From: Streptomyces hygroscopicus
GTDB lineage: Bacteria; Actinomycetota; Actinomycetes; Streptomycetales; Streptomycetaceae
Length of the DNA: 64,000 nucleotides
Assembly (NCBI GenBank): GCA_002021875.1
Contig: CP018627.1
Location: forward strand, 2,046,001-2,110,000
Reading direction: 5' to 3'
The position numbers and the translations under genes were made by a program. The notes below the pieces were generated by a model that saw only the letters and a program-made list of their open reading frames with translations, searched no databases and was not told where the DNA came from. Below, one piece after another: positions 16,259 through 26,689 of the stretch; the first letter of the stretch is position 1; each line of letters opens with the position of its first letter.

Positions 16259-17404
16259 TCAGGCCGCGAGCACCGGATGCAGCACCACCTTGGTGTAGCC
16301 CTCCACCCGCTTGTCGAACTTCTCGTACGCCTGCGGGGCCTGGGCCAGCGAGAGTTCATGCGAGACCACGAAGCTGGGCCTGGCGCGACCGGCGATGATC
16401 AGGTCGCGCAGCTGGCGGTTGTAGCGCTTGACATTGCACTGGCCCGTGCCCATGCGCTGGCCCTTCTCGAACATCCGGCCGATGGAGACCAGCAGCTGAC
16501 CGCGTTTGGCGTGCTCGTCGGGGGCGCCGGGGTCGGAGGGGACGTACAGTCCCGGCACGCCGAGCCGTCCGGTCGGCCGCACCGTGTCGACCAGCGAGTT
16601 GAGCACCACCGCGGGCTCCTCATGACCGGCCTCGCGCCCCTGGGCCTGGTAGCCCACGGCGTCGATGCCCTTGTCGGTGCCCTCGCCGCCGGTACGGTCC
16701 AGGATCTGCCGCACCGCGTCGTCCTTGCCGAAGTCGATGGGGATGGCGCCGATCTCCTCGGCCTTGGCCAGCCGCTCGGGCACCCGGTCGACCACGAACA
16801 CCTTGGCGGCGCCGCGCAGCAGCGCGGAGTAGGCGGACATCAGCCCCACCGGGCCCGCGCCGTAGACGGCCACGCTCTCGCCCGGGGAGACCTCGGCCAG
16901 CTCACAGCCGTGATAGCCGGTCGGGAAGATGTCGGCGAGCAGGACGAAGTCGGTCTCGAACTCCTCGCCCGCGGGCAGCTTCAGGCAGTTGAAGTCGGCG
17001 AAGGGCACCCGCAGCCGCTCGGCCTGGCCGCCCGGGTAGGGGCCCATCGCCACATAGCCGTAGGCACCGCCCGCGAAACCGGGGTTGACGGTGAGACAGA
17101 AGCCGGTGTCGCCCGCGAGGCAGTTCTTGCAGAATCCGCAGGCCACGTTGAACGGCATGACGACGCGGTCGCCCTTGGACAGCGTGACGACGCCGGGGCC
17201 GGTCTCCTCGACGACGCCGAGGTTCTCGTGCCCGAAGACGATGCCGGGCTCGGCCGCCGTACGGCCCTCGTACATATGCAGATCGGAGCCGCAGATCGCG
17301 CTGGAGGTGACGCGCACGATCACATCGTTCGGATGCTGGATCCGAGGATCGTCGACGTCCCTCACCGCCACCGAATAGGGCTTCTCGTAGACGACGGCTT
17401 TCAC
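16259..17404 (-). CDS. Zinc-dependent dehydrogenase, glutathione-independent formaldehyde dehydrogenase type
   Basis: A 381-residue MDR enzyme. GTG 17404 is chosen because GGAGGTGATCCAG precedes it at good spacing. Catalytic zinc ligands are C38 in ICGSDLH and H59-E60 in FGHENLG; structural zinc cysteines are C89, C92, C95 and C103. The Rossmann motif is VYGAGPVGLMSAY. The NPGFAGGAYGYVAMGPYPGG insertion is typical of the Pseudomonas-type formaldehyde dismutase/dehydrogenase group. It should oxidise small aldehydes or alcohols with NAD. A strand-parallel glycerol locus lies upstream. Confidence 0.88.
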   Translation of the reverse strand: MKAVVYEKPYSVAVRDVDDPRIQHPNDVIVRVTSSAICGSDLHMYEGRTAAEPGIVFGHENLGVVEETGPGVVTLSKGDRVVMPFNVACGFCKNCLAGDTGFCLTVNPGFAGGAYGYVAMGPYPGGQAERLRVPFADFNCLKLPAGEEFETDFVLLADIFPTGYHGCELAEVSPGESVAVYGAGPVGLMSAYSALLRGAAKVFVVDRVPERLAKAEEIGAIPIDFGKDDAVRQILDRTGGEGTDKGIDAVGYQAQGREAGHEEPAVVLNSLVDTVRPTGRLGVPGLYVPSDPGAPDEHAKRGQLLVSIGRMFEKGQRMGTGQCNVKRYNRQLRDLIIAGRARPSFVVSHELSLAQAPQAYEKFDKRVEGYTKVVLHPVLAA

Positions 17405-17573
17405 CTGGATCACCTCCGCGTCGGATGCTGACGAGCGGCGGTGGTGGCGGAAACAGCGCGGTCCCGTCGTCCCAGGTGTCTCGGCCATCACCGGGTACTT
17501 CCAGCGAAACGCCGTCGGACGCCCGGCGCAACCGGGTCCCGGCGCGGCCACCCGGCCCCGGGCCCTGCTGGGC

Positions 17574-17640
17574 GTATTCGACCGTGCTCCGTGGGCCTGG
17601 TCGACCGCGATCCTGGGGCTACTCGACCGTGATCCAGTCC
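17574..17640. repeat. Three degenerate copies of the glpK 3' end
   Basis: TCGACCGTGCTCC, TCGACCGCGATCC and TCGACCGTGATCC recur at a period of about 22-23 bp. The rightmost copy encodes the last glpK codons (WITVE-stop). The two outer copies lie beyond the stop. Confidence 0.75.
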
Positions 17641-19136
17641 AGAGTGCGCTGGACGGCCTTCTTCCAGCCCGCGTAGCCCTCCTCCCTGGCCTTCTGGTCC
17701 CACTGGGGCTCCCACCGCCTGGACTCGCTCCAGTGGGAGCGCAGCTCATCGGTGTCCCGCCAGAAACCCGTGGCCAGCCCCGCGGCGTAGGCGGCGCCCA
17801 GGGCGGTGGTCTCGGCGATGACGGGGCGGCTGACCGGTACGCCCAGCACATCGGCCTGGATCTGCATGCACAGCTCGTTGTCGGTGACCCCGCCGTCCAC
17901 CCGCAGGACGTCCAGGTGGATGCCGGCGTCCCGCTCCATGGCCTCGACCACGTCCCGGCTCTGGTAGCAGATGGCCTCCAGGGTGGCCCGGGCGATATGG
18001 CCATTGGTGTTGAAGCGGGTGAGGCCGACGATCGCGCCCCGGGCGTCGGAGCGCCAGTACGGGGCGAAGAGCCCGGAGAAGGCGGGCACGAAGTACACCC
18101 CGCCGTTGTCCTCGACGGTGCGGGCGAGCCGCTCGCTCCCGGGGGCGTCGTCGATCATCTTCATCTGGTCGCGCAGCCACTGGACGGCCGAGCCGGTGAC
18201 GGCGATCGAGCCCTCCAGGGCGTAGACGGGAGGGCTGTCGCCGAACTGGTACGCCACGGTCGTGAGCAGCCCGCTGGTCGAGCGGATCAGCTCCGCTCCG
18301 GTGTTGAGCAGCAGGAAGTTACCGGTGCCATAGGTGTTCTTGGCCTCGCCGGGGGCGAAGCAGACCTGGCCGACCGTGGCCGCCTGCTGGTCGCCGAGGA
18401 CGCCGGTGATGGGGGTGGCGGTGCGCAGCGGGCGGGAGGTGCGGGCCTGGCCGAACGCCTCGGGGTGGGAGGAGGGGTTGATCGTCGGCAGCATCGCGCG
18501 CGGAATGCCGAAGATCTCCAGCAGTTCGTCGTCCCAGTCCAGCGTCTCCAGGTTCATCAGCATGGTGCGGCTGGCGTTGGTGACATCGGTGGCGTGGATG
18601 CCGGCGCCGGGGCCGCCGGTGAGGTTCCACAGCACCCAGGCGTCGGTGTTGCCGAAGAGGGCGTGGCCGCGCTCGGCGGCCTCGCGGACGCCCTCGACGT
18701 TCTCCAGAATCCATTTGATCTTGCCGCCGGAGAAGTAGGTGGCGGGCGGCAGCCCCGCCTTGCGGCGGATGATCTCGCCACGGCCGTCCCGTTCGAGGGC
18801 GGCGGCGATGGTGTCGGTGCGGGTGTCCTGCCAGACGATGGCGTTGTAGTACGGGCGGCCGTTGCGCGGATCCCAGATCACCGTGGTCTCGCGCTGATTG
18901 GTGATGCCGATCGCGGCCAGGTCGGCGGGCGAGAGCCCGCCCGCGCGGAAGGCGTTCTGCATCACGGAGTTGGTGCGCTCGTAGATCTCCACCGGATCGT
19001 GCTCGACCCACCCCGCGCGCGGCAGGATCTGGCGGTGCTCGAGCTGGTACCGGGCCACCTCGTCGCCGTCGTGGTTGAAGATCATGAAGCGGGTGCTGGT
19101 GGTTCCCTGGTCCACCGCACCGACGAATTCCGGCAT
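17619..19136 (-). CDS. glpK: Glycerol kinase
   Basis: A 505-residue FGGY kinase of normal length that converts glycerol and ATP to glycerol-3-phosphate in the cytosol. The N-terminal phosphate-binding loop is [45 protein letters not shown] and [16 protein letters not shown] are glycerol-kinase signatures, and the C-terminal ATP-binding [16 protein letters not shown] is present. It is followed 38 bp upstream on the same strand by the glycerol facilitator gene, forming a glpF-glpK transcription unit. No glpD is in the window. Confidence 0.97.
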   Translation of the reverse strand: MPEFVGAVDQGTTSTRFMIFNHDGDEVARYQLEHRQILPRAGWVEHDPVEIYERTNSVMQNAFRAGGLSPADLAAIGITNQRETTVIWDPRNGRPYYNAIVWQDTRTDTIAAALERDGRGEIIRRKAGLPPATYFSGGKIKWILENVEGVREAAERGHALFGNTDAWVLWNLTGGPGAGIHATDVTNASRTMLMNLETLDWDDELLEIFGIPRAMLPTINPSSHPEAFGQARTSRPLRTATPITGVLGDQQAATVGQVCFAPGEAKNTYGTGNFLLLNTGAELIRSTSGLLTTVAYQFGDSPPVYALEGSIAVTGSAVQWLRDQMKMIDDAPGSERLARTVEDNGGVYFVPAFSGLFAPYWRSDARGAIVGLTRFNTNGHIARATLEAICYQSRDVVEAMERDAGIHLDVLRVDGGVTDNELCMQIQADVLGVPVSRPVIAETTALGAAYAAGLATGFWRDTDELRSHWSESRRWEPQWDQKAREEGYAGWKKAVQRTLDWITVE

Positions 19137-19174
19137 GATGCCGCCTCTCGTGGGTGGGGTCCGGCCCGGATCGG

Positions 19175-20029
19175 CTATTCGGGGGTCGGGGTGCGGCCCA
19201 CCTCCGGTGTGGCCACCGGGAGGTAGCGGCTGATCAGGACCTTGTAGAGGGCGGCGCCGATCAGCCCTCCGACCAGCGGCCCCACGATCGGCACCCAGAA
19301 GTAGATGTCCCCGTACTGGTCCCGCCAGGCGCTGTGATAGCCGGTGAGGTAGCTGGCGAGCCGGGGGCCGAAGTCACGGGCCGGGTTGATGGCGTACCCC
19401 GCGTCGGCGCCCCACGCCATACCGATCGCGACCACGATCAGGCCGATGATGAGCGGCCCCAGATTGGCCTTGGGGGCCGAGTTCAGCAGATCGGTGACGG
19501 CGAAGATGAGCAGCACCAGGATCGCGGTGCCGATGATCTGGTCGCGCAGCGCGCCCCATTCGCTGACCGGAAGGGCGCCGTTGCCGGGGAGGGTGGAGAA
19601 GACGAACTGGGTCTTGAAGGTGTGCCCCGGGTCGGCGTGGCCCAGCACCTCGGTGTAGTTCCAGCGCACCAGCAGGGCCCCGACGAACGCGCCGAGCGTC
19701 TGGGCCCCCACGTAGGGCAGGACCTTGCTCCAGGGGAAGCCCTTGAAGGCCGCCAGGGAGACGGTGACCGCCGGGTTGATATGGGCCCCGCTGAGCCGCG
19801 CCGCCACATACACACCGAGGGTGACGCCCAGGCCCCAGGCCCAGGAGATGGAGTCGTGGTCACCGAGACCGCCCGGGGGCTTGGTGAGGGCGCCGCCGGC
19901 CACGACCTGGGCCACGACGCCGCAGCCGAAGAGGATCAGCACCATGGTGCCCGCGAACTCCGCGCAGAGTTCGCCGAGCAGTGCCGACCTCGGATGGTTC
20001 GCCTTCGGGGCAGCCTTCGGGTCAGTCAT
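19175..20029 (-). CDS. glpF: Glycerol uptake facilitator (MIP/aquaglyceroporin)
   Basis: A 284-residue channel with six transmembrane helices and two NPA half-helices: [10 protein letters not shown] (NPA at 85-87) and [10 protein letters not shown] (215-217). The Asp after the second NPA-R marks glycerol facilitators rather than water channels. ATG 20029 follows AGGATGGG; an upstream in-frame start would add a basic, non-membrane leader and is less likely. Glycerol entering here is trapped by the kinase encoded next. Confidence 0.95.
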   Translation of the reverse strand: MTDPKAAPKANHPRSALLGELCAEFAGTMVLILFGCGVVAQVVAGGALTKPPGGLGDHDSISWAWGLGVTLGVYVAARLSGAHINPAVTVSLAAFKGFPWSKVLPYVGAQTLGAFVGALLVRWNYTEVLGHADPGHTFKTQFVFSTLPGNGALPVSEWGALRDQIIGTAILVLLIFAVTDLLNSAPKANLGPLIIGLIVVAIGMAWGADAGYAINPARDFGPRLASYLTGYHSAWRDQYGDIYFWVPIVGPLVGGLIGAALYKVLISRYLPVATPEVGRTPTPE

Positions 20030-20088
20030 GCGCCCATCCTGGGCGCGCGGCGGAACGGCGGCCCGTCTTGCTGGGCCGTCCGGGGCAC

Positions 20089-20148
20089 GGACGGTCATGG
20101 ACGGTCATGGACGGGTTGGGAAGCGAATCATCGACGGGTCATGGACGG
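20089..20148. repeat. Short direct repeats in the glpF/alditol-oxidase divergent region
   Basis: GGACGGTCAT occurs twice in tandem (20089-20108), followed by GGACGGGT. A further GACGGGTCATGGACGG lies at 20133-20148. They sit between divergent genes and could be slippage products or binding sites. Confidence 0.6.
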
Positions 20149-20240
20149 CGAAAGCCGGTCTGTACGGATCAGGGTGCGGCCCTGTACCAAGGTCAGGACA
20201 CCATCACCCATCGCCCTCCAGCGGAAACAGGACGACACGG

Positions 20241-21512
20241 ATGCCGACCACCCAAGCCCCGACGAACTGGGCCGGGAACATCACCTTCTCCGCCGCCCGG
20301 CTGCACCACCCGGACACCGTCGACGAGCTGCGGCGGATCGTCCGCTCCGCCGACCGGGTGCGGGTGCTCGGCACGGGCCACTCCTTCAACCGCATCGCCG
20401 ACACCGAGGGCGATCTGGTGAACCTGGACCGGCTGCCGCACCGGGTGGAGATCGACCCCGGGAAGCGCACCGCGACCATCGCGGCGGGCATGCGCTACGC
20501 CCATGTGGCCCAGGCCCTGCACGCGGAGGGCCTGGCGCTGGCCAACCTCGCCTCGCTGCCGCACATCACGGTCGCGGGGGCCTGTGCCACCGCCACCCAT
20601 GGCTCGGGGAGCGCCCAGCAGTGTCTGGCGGCGGCGGTCGCGGGGCTGGAGATCGTCGGCCCCGACGGCGAGGTGACCCGGATGGACCGGGACGCGGACC
20701 GGGACCGGCTGAACGGGGCCGTGGTCGGGCTCGGCGGACTGGGCGTCGTCACCGCCATGACGCTGGACATCGAGCCCACCTACGACGTGGCCCAGTGGGT
20801 GTGGACCGGGCTTCCGCTGGACCGGCTGGACGACAGCTTCGAGGAGATCTTCGGCGCCGCCTACAGCGTCAGCGTCTTCACCGACTGGCACTCGGGCGAG
20901 GGGGTGGTGTGGCTGAAGTGCCGCACCGATCTGCCCGATCCCCCGGAGCCCGGGCAGCCGTGGCTGGGGGCCGTCCCGGCCGACCGCCACCACCACCCGG
21001 TGCCCGCGATGCCGCCGCTGCACTGCACCGAGCAGTTGGGCGCGCCGGGGCCGTGGCATGAGCGGCTGCCGCACTTCCGCCCGGACTTCACCCCCAGCAA
21101 CGGCGATGAGCTGCAGTCGGAGCTGCTGCTGCCGCGCGAGGCCGCCTCGGCGGCGTTCGCCGCGCTGCGCGGCCTCGGCGACCGGATCGCGCCCGTGGTG
21201 CAGGTGTCCGAGGTCCGTACGGTCGCGGCGGACGAGTTGTGGCTGAGCCCCGCGTACGGCCGGGACAGCGTCGCCTTCCACTTCACCTGGGTCCCCGACC
21301 ACGAGGCGGTGATCGAGGTGGTGGCCGCGATGGAGGAGGCGCTGCTGCCGCTGGGGGCACGGCCGCACTGGGGCAAGCTGACGACGGCCGCCCCCGAGCG
21401 GGTCCTCTCCTCGTACGACCGGGCCGCCGACTTCGCACGGCTGCTGGCCGAGTACGACCCGGCGGGGAAGTTCCGCAACGCCTATCTGGACGGCTACTTC
21501 CCCACCGGGTGA
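20241..21512 (+). CDS. FAD-dependent alditol oxidase (AldO-like)
   Basis: A 423-residue cytosolic VAO-family flavoprotein. LGTGHSFN carries H47, the residue that covalently binds FAD in AldO. The NWAGNITF start, SLPHITVAGACATATHGSG, CTEQLGAPGPWHERLPHFRP and ADELWLSPAYGRDSVAFHFT follow the S. coelicolor alditol oxidase closely. The enzyme oxidises terminal hydroxyls of polyols such as xylitol or sorbitol, producing hydrogen peroxide. ATG 20241 follows AGGACGACACGG. It is divergent from the glycerol facilitator gene, fitting a polyol-utilisation region. Confidence 0.88.
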   Translation: MPTTQAPTNWAGNITFSAARLHHPDTVDELRRIVRSADRVRVLGTGHSFNRIADTEGDLVNLDRLPHRVEIDPGKRTATIAAGMRYAHVAQALHAEGLALANLASLPHITVAGACATATHGSGSAQQCLAAAVAGLEIVGPDGEVTRMDRDADRDRLNGAVVGLGGLGVVTAMTLDIEPTYDVAQWVWTGLPLDRLDDSFEEIFGAAYSVSVFTDWHSGEGVVWLKCRTDLPDPPEPGQPWLGAVPADRHHHPVPAMPPLHCTEQLGAPGPWHERLPHFRPDFTPSNGDELQSELLLPREAASAAFAALRGLGDRIAPVVQVSEVRTVAADELWLSPAYGRDSVAFHFTWVPDHEAVIEVVAAMEEALLPLGARPHWGKLTTAAPERVLSSYDRAADFARLLAEYDPAGKFRNAYLDGYFPTG

Positions 21513-21537
21513 CCCCGTTCCCCACCAGGTGACCCCG
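21498..21537. repeat. 20-bp tandem duplication across the alditol-oxidase stop codon
   Basis: TTCCCCACCGGGTGACCCCG is followed directly by a copy differing in one base (ACCAGG for ACCGGG). Each copy contains the in-frame FPTG/FPTR-stop sequence, so the stop codon is duplicated. Confidence 0.9.
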
Positions 21538-21539
21538 TC

Positions 21540-21557
21540 GCCCCGCCCGGGCGGGGC
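21540..21557. terminator. Palindromic bidirectional terminator
   Basis: GCCCCGCCCGGGCGGGGC is a perfect 18-bp palindrome between convergent genes, alditol oxidase and phosphoketolase. Confidence 0.65.
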
Positions 21558-21572
21558 GTCAGGGGCCGGTCC

Positions 21573-23987
21573 TCAGCCGGTCCAGGACCATTCGGCGACC
21601 TCGGGCATATCGGTGCCGTGCTCGCGGATCCAGGCGTGGTGGCGGGTGCGGGCGTCCTGCATCCGCTGCCGTACGGCCACGGCGCGCCCCGCGAGCCCCG
21701 GGGTCCGGTCGATGACGTCCATCACCAGCCGGAAGCGGTCCATATCGTTGCGGACCACCATGTCGAACGGTGTGGTCGTGGTGCCCATCTCCTTGTAGCC
21801 GCGCACATGGAGGTGCGGGTGGACGGCCCGGCGGTAGGACAGCCGGTGCACCAGCCACGGATATCCGTGGTAGGCGAAGATCACCGGCCGGTCGCGGGTG
21901 AACAGGGCGTCGAACTCGTGGTCCGGCATCCCGTGCGGATGCTCCTCCTTCGGCAGCAGCCGGGTCATGTCGACGACGTTGACCACGCGCACGGCCACGT
22001 CGGGCAGATGGCGGCGGAGGATTCCGGCCGCCGCGACGACCTCCTGGGTGGGCACATCGCCCGCGCCGGCCAGCACCACGTCCGGCTCCCCCGCGCCGTT
22101 CTCGGTACCGGCCCAGTCCCAGGTTCCGGCGCCGCGGGCACAGTGGGCGCGCGCCTGGTCGAGATCGAGCCAGTCGAAGCAGGGCTGTTTGCCCGCGACG
22201 ACGACATTGACGTAGTCGCGGGTGCGCAGGACATGATCGGCCACGCTGAGCAGGGTGTTGGTGTCCGGCGGCAGATAGACGCGCACGACCTCCGGGCTCT
22301 TGTTGAGCACATGGTCGACGAAACCGGGGTCCTGGTGCGAGAAGCCGTTGTGGTCCTGGCGCCACACATGCGAGGTCAGCAGATAGTTGAGCGAGGCCAC
22401 GGGGCGCCGCCACGGCAGTGAGCGGGACACCTTCAGCCATTTGATGTGCTGGTTGACCATGGAGTCGATGATGTGCACGAACGCCTCGTAGCAGGAGAAG
22501 AGACCGTGCCGCCCGGTCAGCAGATAGCCCTCCAGCCAGCCCTGGCAGAGGTGCTCGGAGAGGATCTCCATGACCCGGCCGCTCCGGCTGAGGTGCTCAT
22601 CGGTGGGCAGGACGGACTCCTGCCACGCCTTGCCGGTGGCGCGGAAGAGGCCCTCCAGCCGGTTGGAGGCGGTCTCGTCGGGGCCGACCACCCTGAAGTC
22701 GCGGCGGGCGGCGGTGTCCTCCATGACCTTCTCCAGCAGCCCGCCGAGGACCCGGGTCGGCTCGTGCAGGGTCGCACCGGGCTTGTCCACGGGGACCGCG
22801 TACCGCTCCAGGGCGGGCAGGGGCAGCGAGCGCAGCAGCAGCCCGCCGTTGGCGTGCGGATTGGCGCCCAGGCGGCGGTCGCCCTCCGGGACCTCGGCCA
22901 GAAGCGCCGGCCGGGGCCGCCCGTCGGCGTCGAAGAGCTCCTCGGGGCGGTACGAACGCAGCCAGCGCTCCAGCTGCCGCAGATGCTCCGGGTTCTCGCG
23001 GACGCCCGGCAGGGGAACCTGGTGGGCGCGCCAGGTGCCCTCCACGGGGAGCCCGTCGACCACCTCGGGCCCGGTCCAGCCCTTGGGCGTACGGAGCACG
23101 ATCACCGGCCAGCGCGGCCGCTCGGTGATGCCCTCCTCGCGGGCGGTGTGCTGGAGCAGGGCGATCCGGTCCAGGGCCTCGTCCAGTGCGTGCGCCATGG
23201 CCCGGTGCACGGCGAGCGGTTCGTCCCCGGCGACGTGGATCGGCTCATGGCCGTACCCCCGCAGCAGCTCGTCGAGTTCGGGCCGGGGCAGCCGGGCGAG
23301 CACCGTGGGATTGGCGATCTTGTACCCGTTGAGGTGGAGGATCGGCAGTACGGCGCCGTCGTGGACGGGGTCCAGGAACTTGTTCGCGTGCCAGGAGCCG
23401 GCCAGCGGACCGGTCTCGGCCTCTCCGTCGCCGATGACGCAGGCGACCAGCAGTCCGGGGTTGTCCAGTGCGGCCCCGTAGGCGTGGGCCAGGGAGTAGC
23501 CGAGCTCACCGCCCTCGTGGATCGAGCCGGGGGTCTCGGGGGCGACATGGCTGGGCACCCCGCCGGGGAAGGAGAACTGCCGGAAGAGCCGGGCCATGCC
23601 CGCCGCGTCCCGGCTGACGTCCGGATAGATCTCGGAGTAGCTGCCGTCCAGCCAGGAGCCGGCGAGCACCGCGGCGCCGCCGTGGCCGGGGCCCCAGACG
23701 CAGATGGCGTCCAGGTCGCGGTCCTTGATGACGCGGTTCAGGTGGGTGTGGACGAGGTTGAGGCCGGGTGAGGTGCCCCAGTGGCCCAGCAGCCGGGGCT
23801 TGATGTGGTCCGGGCGCAGCGGCTCGGTCAGCAGGGGGTTGGCCAGCAGATAGATCTGGCCCGCCGCGAGGTAGTTGGCGGCGCGCCAGTGGGCGTCCAG
23901 GGCGCGGATCCGGTCGTCGCCGAGCCCGCTGTCCGGCGAGCCCGTCGAGCTGTCCGGCGAGCCCGTCGTGGTCGGTACGTCTGGCAT
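21573..23987 (-). CDS. xfp: Xylulose-5-phosphate/fructose-6-phosphate phosphoketolase
   Basis: An 804-residue thiamine-diphosphate enzyme of full family length that splits ketose phosphates to acetyl phosphate plus an aldose phosphate. [40 protein letters not shown] and the GDGEAETGP motif (186-194) of the thiamine-binding domain are diagnostic, as is [20 protein letters not shown] later. The N-terminus carries a duplicated TGSPDS segment from a DNA repeat. The gene borders the dormancy cluster, where acetyl-phosphate formation could provide ATP without respiration. Confidence 0.96.
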   Translation of the reverse strand: MPDVPTTTGSPDSSTGSPDSGLGDDRIRALDAHWRAANYLAAGQIYLLANPLLTEPLRPDHIKPRLLGHWGTSPGLNLVHTHLNRVIKDRDLDAICVWGPGHGGAAVLAGSWLDGSYSEIYPDVSRDAAGMARLFRQFSFPGGVPSHVAPETPGSIHEGGELGYSLAHAYGAALDNPGLLVACVIGDGEAETGPLAGSWHANKFLDPVHDGAVLPILHLNGYKIANPTVLARLPRPELDELLRGYGHEPIHVAGDEPLAVHRAMAHALDEALDRIALLQHTAREEGITERPRWPVIVLRTPKGWTGPEVVDGLPVEGTWRAHQVPLPGVRENPEHLRQLERWLRSYRPEELFDADGRPRPALLAEVPEGDRRLGANPHANGGLLLRSLPLPALERYAVPVDKPGATLHEPTRVLGGLLEKVMEDTAARRDFRVVGPDETASNRLEGLFRATGKAWQESVLPTDEHLSRSGRVMEILSEHLCQGWLEGYLLTGRHGLFSCYEAFVHIIDSMVNQHIKWLKVSRSLPWRRPVASLNYLLTSHVWRQDHNGFSHQDPGFVDHVLNKSPEVVRVYLPPDTNTLLSVADHVLRTRDYVNVVVAGKQPCFDWLDLDQARAHCARGAGTWDWAGTENGAGEPDVVLAGAGDVPTQEVVAAAGILRRHLPDVAVRVVNVVDMTRLLPKEEHPHGMPDHEFDALFTRDRPVIFAYHGYPWLVHRLSYRRAVHPHLHVRGYKEMGTTTTPFDMVVRNDMDRFRLVMDVIDRTPGLAGRAVAVRQRMQDARTRHHAWIREHGTDMPEVAEWSWTG

Positions 23988-24093
23988 GGCCCTCTCTCCC
24001 TCGTGGTGTCCGGTGATGTGCCCTCGTGGTGTCCGGTTTGCTTTGCCTGACGGTCGCGTCGCCTGCCCGCCGGGCGCGCCACCGGTCGGCCGT

Positions 24094-25035
24094 TCAGACC
24101 CGCTCCGGCACGATCACCACCGGGCAGGGCGCGTGGTGCAGTGCCGCGTGGGCGATGCGGCCGAGCTCCAGTCCCACAGCGTGACCGTGGCCGCGGCGGG
24201 CGCCGAGGACCAGCAGATCGGCGGTGGCCGCCGCGTGGAGGAGCGCCTTGCGGGCCGTTCCCTCGACCGTCTCGCGGTGGACGGTGACCTCGGGGTGGTC
24301 CCGTCCGGGAGTCCGCAGGGCGTGATCCAGCGTCCGCTCCGCCCGTGCCCAGTGGGCACGTACCGGGTCCCCCTCCAGCAGCAGATCATCCGTCACCTCA
24401 CCGGCCGGGGCGCGCCAGGCGCGTACGGCCTCCAGCGTGCGGCCGCTCACCTCGGCCTCGCGGAAAGCGAACCGGGTCGCGGCCGAGGGGCCGACCGTCT
24501 CGCCCACGCCGAGCACGATCCGGCCGAAGGCGCCGCGCCGGTTGGGCTCGCCGCCGCGTACGACGGTCACCGGGCACGAGGCGCGGGCGGCGACCGCGAG
24601 GCTCACCGAGCCGAGGAGCAGCGCGGCGAGTTCGCCGCGCCCGCGGGAGCCGGTGACCAGGCCCGAGGCGTCGCGGCCGGCGCGCAGCAGCGCGGCGACC
24701 GGGTCCTCCGGCAGGACCTCGGCGCAGACCTTCACCTTGGGGCCGCGTCGGCGGGCGCGCTCCGCAGCGGAGGCGGCGATCTCCTCGTCCCTGATCAGCT
24801 CCCAGGGGCGCGCCGGGTCGGCGGCGGGGGCGATGCCCTCGTACCGCTCCCACAGCGAAGCATGGATCAGCCGCAGCGGCACCCCGTGCCGGGCCGCCGC
24901 GTCCACCGCCCAGTCCACCGCCTGAAGGCTGTGGTGCGAGCCGTCGACGCCCACGACGAGGGGGAGGTCCACCGTTTCCACCACCTTCCGCGCGGCGGCC
25001 GCACTGTGCCGACGCCTTTTCACCCTCGCTGCCAT
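24094..25035 (-). CDS. Universal stress protein, tandem Usp domains
   Basis: About 313 residues if started at ATG 25035. No clear ribosome-binding site precedes that codon, and a GTG about 20 codons in (before [20 protein letters not shown]) is an alternative. Domain 1 keeps the ATP-binding motif GSRG-x9-GS ([15 protein letters not shown]). Domain 2 ends [19 protein letters not shown], where the motif is degenerate. It is one of four such genes in this island; the homologues are DevR-regulated in mycobacteria. It is divergent from the CBS-BON gene, with two motif boxes between. Confidence 0.9.
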   Translation of the reverse strand: MAARVKRRRHSAAAARKVVETVDLPLVVGVDGSHHSLQAVDWAVDAAARHGVPLRLIHASLWERYEGIAPAADPARPWELIRDEEIAASAAERARRRGPKVKVCAEVLPEDPVAALLRAGRDASGLVTGSRGRGELAALLLGSVSLAVAARASCPVTVVRGGEPNRRGAFGRIVLGVGETVGPSAATRFAFREAEVSGRTLEAVRAWRAPAGEVTDDLLLEGDPVRAHWARAERTLDHALRTPGRDHPEVTVHRETVEGTARKALLHAAATADLLVLGARRGHGHAVGLELGRIAHAALHHAPCPVVIVPERV

Positions 25036-25071
25036 GCGGGATCCGGCGCGAGGGGCACTTCGGCCCCACCG

Positions 25072-25113
25072 GGGGTCGTTCGGCCCAGGGCGCCCATGCG
25101 GGCCGAACGGTCC
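25072..25113. promoter_or_regulatory. Two oppositely oriented GTTCGGCCC boxes in a divergent promoter region
   Basis: GGGGTCGTTCGGCCCAGG (25072-25089) and, on the other strand, GGACCGTTCGGCCC (25113-25100) lie head to head between the universal stress gene and the CBS-BON gene. The same motif recurs at 33855-33869 and in altered form at 27058-27073. It is a candidate site for the DevR/OsdR-like regulator, by inference. Confidence 0.5.
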
Positions 25114-25187
25114 GCATCGGACCCCGGGCAGCCCAAGAGGGCGGGCGGGTCGCCGTCCGAAGCTGGGACCGGACCGGGGAGGCACCG

Positions 25188-25790
25188 ATGAAGCACCGCA
25201 AGATCGGCAACGTGATGACCGACGACGTCGTCCGGGTGAGCTCCATGACCTCGTTCGACGAGGTCGGTGCGCTGCTCTCGCGGCACCGCTTCAACGGGCT
25301 GCCCGTGGTGGACGACGACGACAAGGTGGTCGGCATGATCACTGGGACCGATCTCAGCGAACCCGCCCCGACGGCCGGGCAACTGATGTCGCGGCCCGCG
25401 GTCACCGTGCGCCCCCAGGACAGCATCGTGGACGCGGCCCGCGCGATGGAACACCATCGCGTCGAGCGGCTCCCTGTCGTCGACGAGGAGGACCGGCTGA
25501 TCGGCATCGTCACCCGCCGGGATCTGCTGCGGGTCTTCCTCCGCCCGGACGACGAGATTCGCGCCGAGGTGATCGACGAGGTGCTGGTCCGCTCGCTGTG
25601 GCTCGGCCCGCAGTCCGTCGCGGTCACCGTGACCGACGGGATCGTACGGCTGGAGGGCCGGCTGGACCGGCACAGCGAGATCCCCATCGCGGTCCGGATG
25701 GCCGGACAGGTGGACGGCGTGGTGGCCGTGGTCGACCGGCTCACCTACCTGATCGACGACTCCGCCGGCCGGGGAGGTGCGCGGCGATGA
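25188..25790 (+). CDS. CBS-domain pair plus BON domain protein
   Basis: A 200-residue protein. Two CBS motifs (about residues 8-60 and 66-122): NVMTDDVVRVSSMTSFDEVG and LMSRPAVTVRPQDSIVDAAR, each followed by LPVVD and a GIVTRRDLLRVFLRPDD-type end. The C-terminal 65 residues form a BON domain (VTVTDGIVRLEGRLDRHSEI). CBS pairs bind adenosine nucleotides; BON domains associate with membranes or ligands. The start follows GGGAGG. The stop overlaps the next universal stress gene (ATGA at 25787). Confidence 0.92.
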   Translation: MKHRKIGNVMTDDVVRVSSMTSFDEVGALLSRHRFNGLPVVDDDDKVVGMITGTDLSEPAPTAGQLMSRPAVTVRPQDSIVDAARAMEHHRVERLPVVDEEDRLIGIVTRRDLLRVFLRPDDEIRAEVIDEVLVRSLWLGPQSVAVTVTDGIVRLEGRLDRHSEIPIAVRMAGQVDGVVAVVDRLTYLIDDSAGRGGARR

Positions 25791-26689
25791 CCCACCCGGC
25801 CAAGCCGGTACGGGACGGCCGGGTCGTGGTGGGACTGGACGGCTCGGACAGCGCCTGGGCCGCGCTGGACGGTGCGGTCGCCGAGGCACGGCGCCGTCAC
25901 ACCACGCTGGAGATCGTGCACGCCTGGCCGTGGGCGCGGACCGACCCGCTCGCCTTCGACCCGGACAGCGAACCCCGGCGGCCCGCGGTGGAGATCGCCA
26001 GGACCGTGCTGCGGCTGGCCGTGTCGCGGGCCCAGGAGCAGGATCCCGAGCTGCGGATCGTGCCCACCCTCACGGCGCAGGACGCGGTGCCCGAGCTGCT
26101 GCGGATCGGCGGGGACGCCGCGCTGATCGTCATCGGCACCCGGGGGCTGGGCGGTTTCACCGGACTGCTGCTCGGCTCGGTCGGGCTCCGGCTGGCCGCC
26201 CACACCCGGCGCCCGCTGCTGGTGGTACGGGGCGAGCCGACGACGACATACGGGCCCGAGAGCCACGGCAAGGTGCTGGTCGGGGTGGAGAGCGGCGCGG
26301 ACGCGGCGGCGGCCCGGTTCGCCTTCGAGGATGCGAAGCGACGCCGCGCCCGACTGCGGGTGCTCTACGCCTGGCCGCGGCCCCGGGTCTTCGCGGGCGA
26401 TCACGCCCTGCCCGCACGCGAGGTGGTGGCCCTGCGCGCCGAGCGGGAGCAGACGGTGGCCTACGGCATGGTGGCCGGTCTGCGCGAGGAGTTCGGGCAG
26501 ATCCGGGTACGCGAGCACACCACCCACACCGCCCCCGCCCATGCGCTGGTGGAGGCGTCACGAGCGGCCGACGTCCTGATACTCGCCGTCCACCGGCGCA
26601 CCCCCCGCCTCGGCATGCAACTCGGCCCGGTCACCCACGCGGCACTCCACCATGCGCACTGCCCGGTGGTGCTGGTGCCGGTGGAGTAG
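25787..26689 (+). CDS. Universal stress protein, tandem Usp domains
   Basis: A 300-residue protein starting at ATG 25787, coupled to the upstream CBS-BON gene by ATGA. Domain 1 begins VVVGLDGSDSAWAALDGAVA and has the intact ATP motif GTRGLGGFTGLLLGS. Domain 2 begins KVLVGVESGADAAAARFAFE and ends GPVTHAALHHAHCPVVLVPV. Coupling to a nucleotide-binding CBS protein suggests joint sensing of adenylate energy state. That is inference from arrangement. Confidence 0.92.
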   Translation: MTHPAKPVRDGRVVVGLDGSDSAWAALDGAVAEARRRHTTLEIVHAWPWARTDPLAFDPDSEPRRPAVEIARTVLRLAVSRAQEQDPELRIVPTLTAQDAVPELLRIGGDAALIVIGTRGLGGFTGLLLGSVGLRLAAHTRRPLLVVRGEPTTTYGPESHGKVLVGVESGADAAAARFAFEDAKRRRARLRVLYAWPRPRVFAGDHALPAREVVALRAEREQTVAYGMVAGLREEFGQIRVREHTTHTAPAHALVEASRAADVLILAVHRRTPRLGMQLGPVTHAALHHAHCPVVLVPVE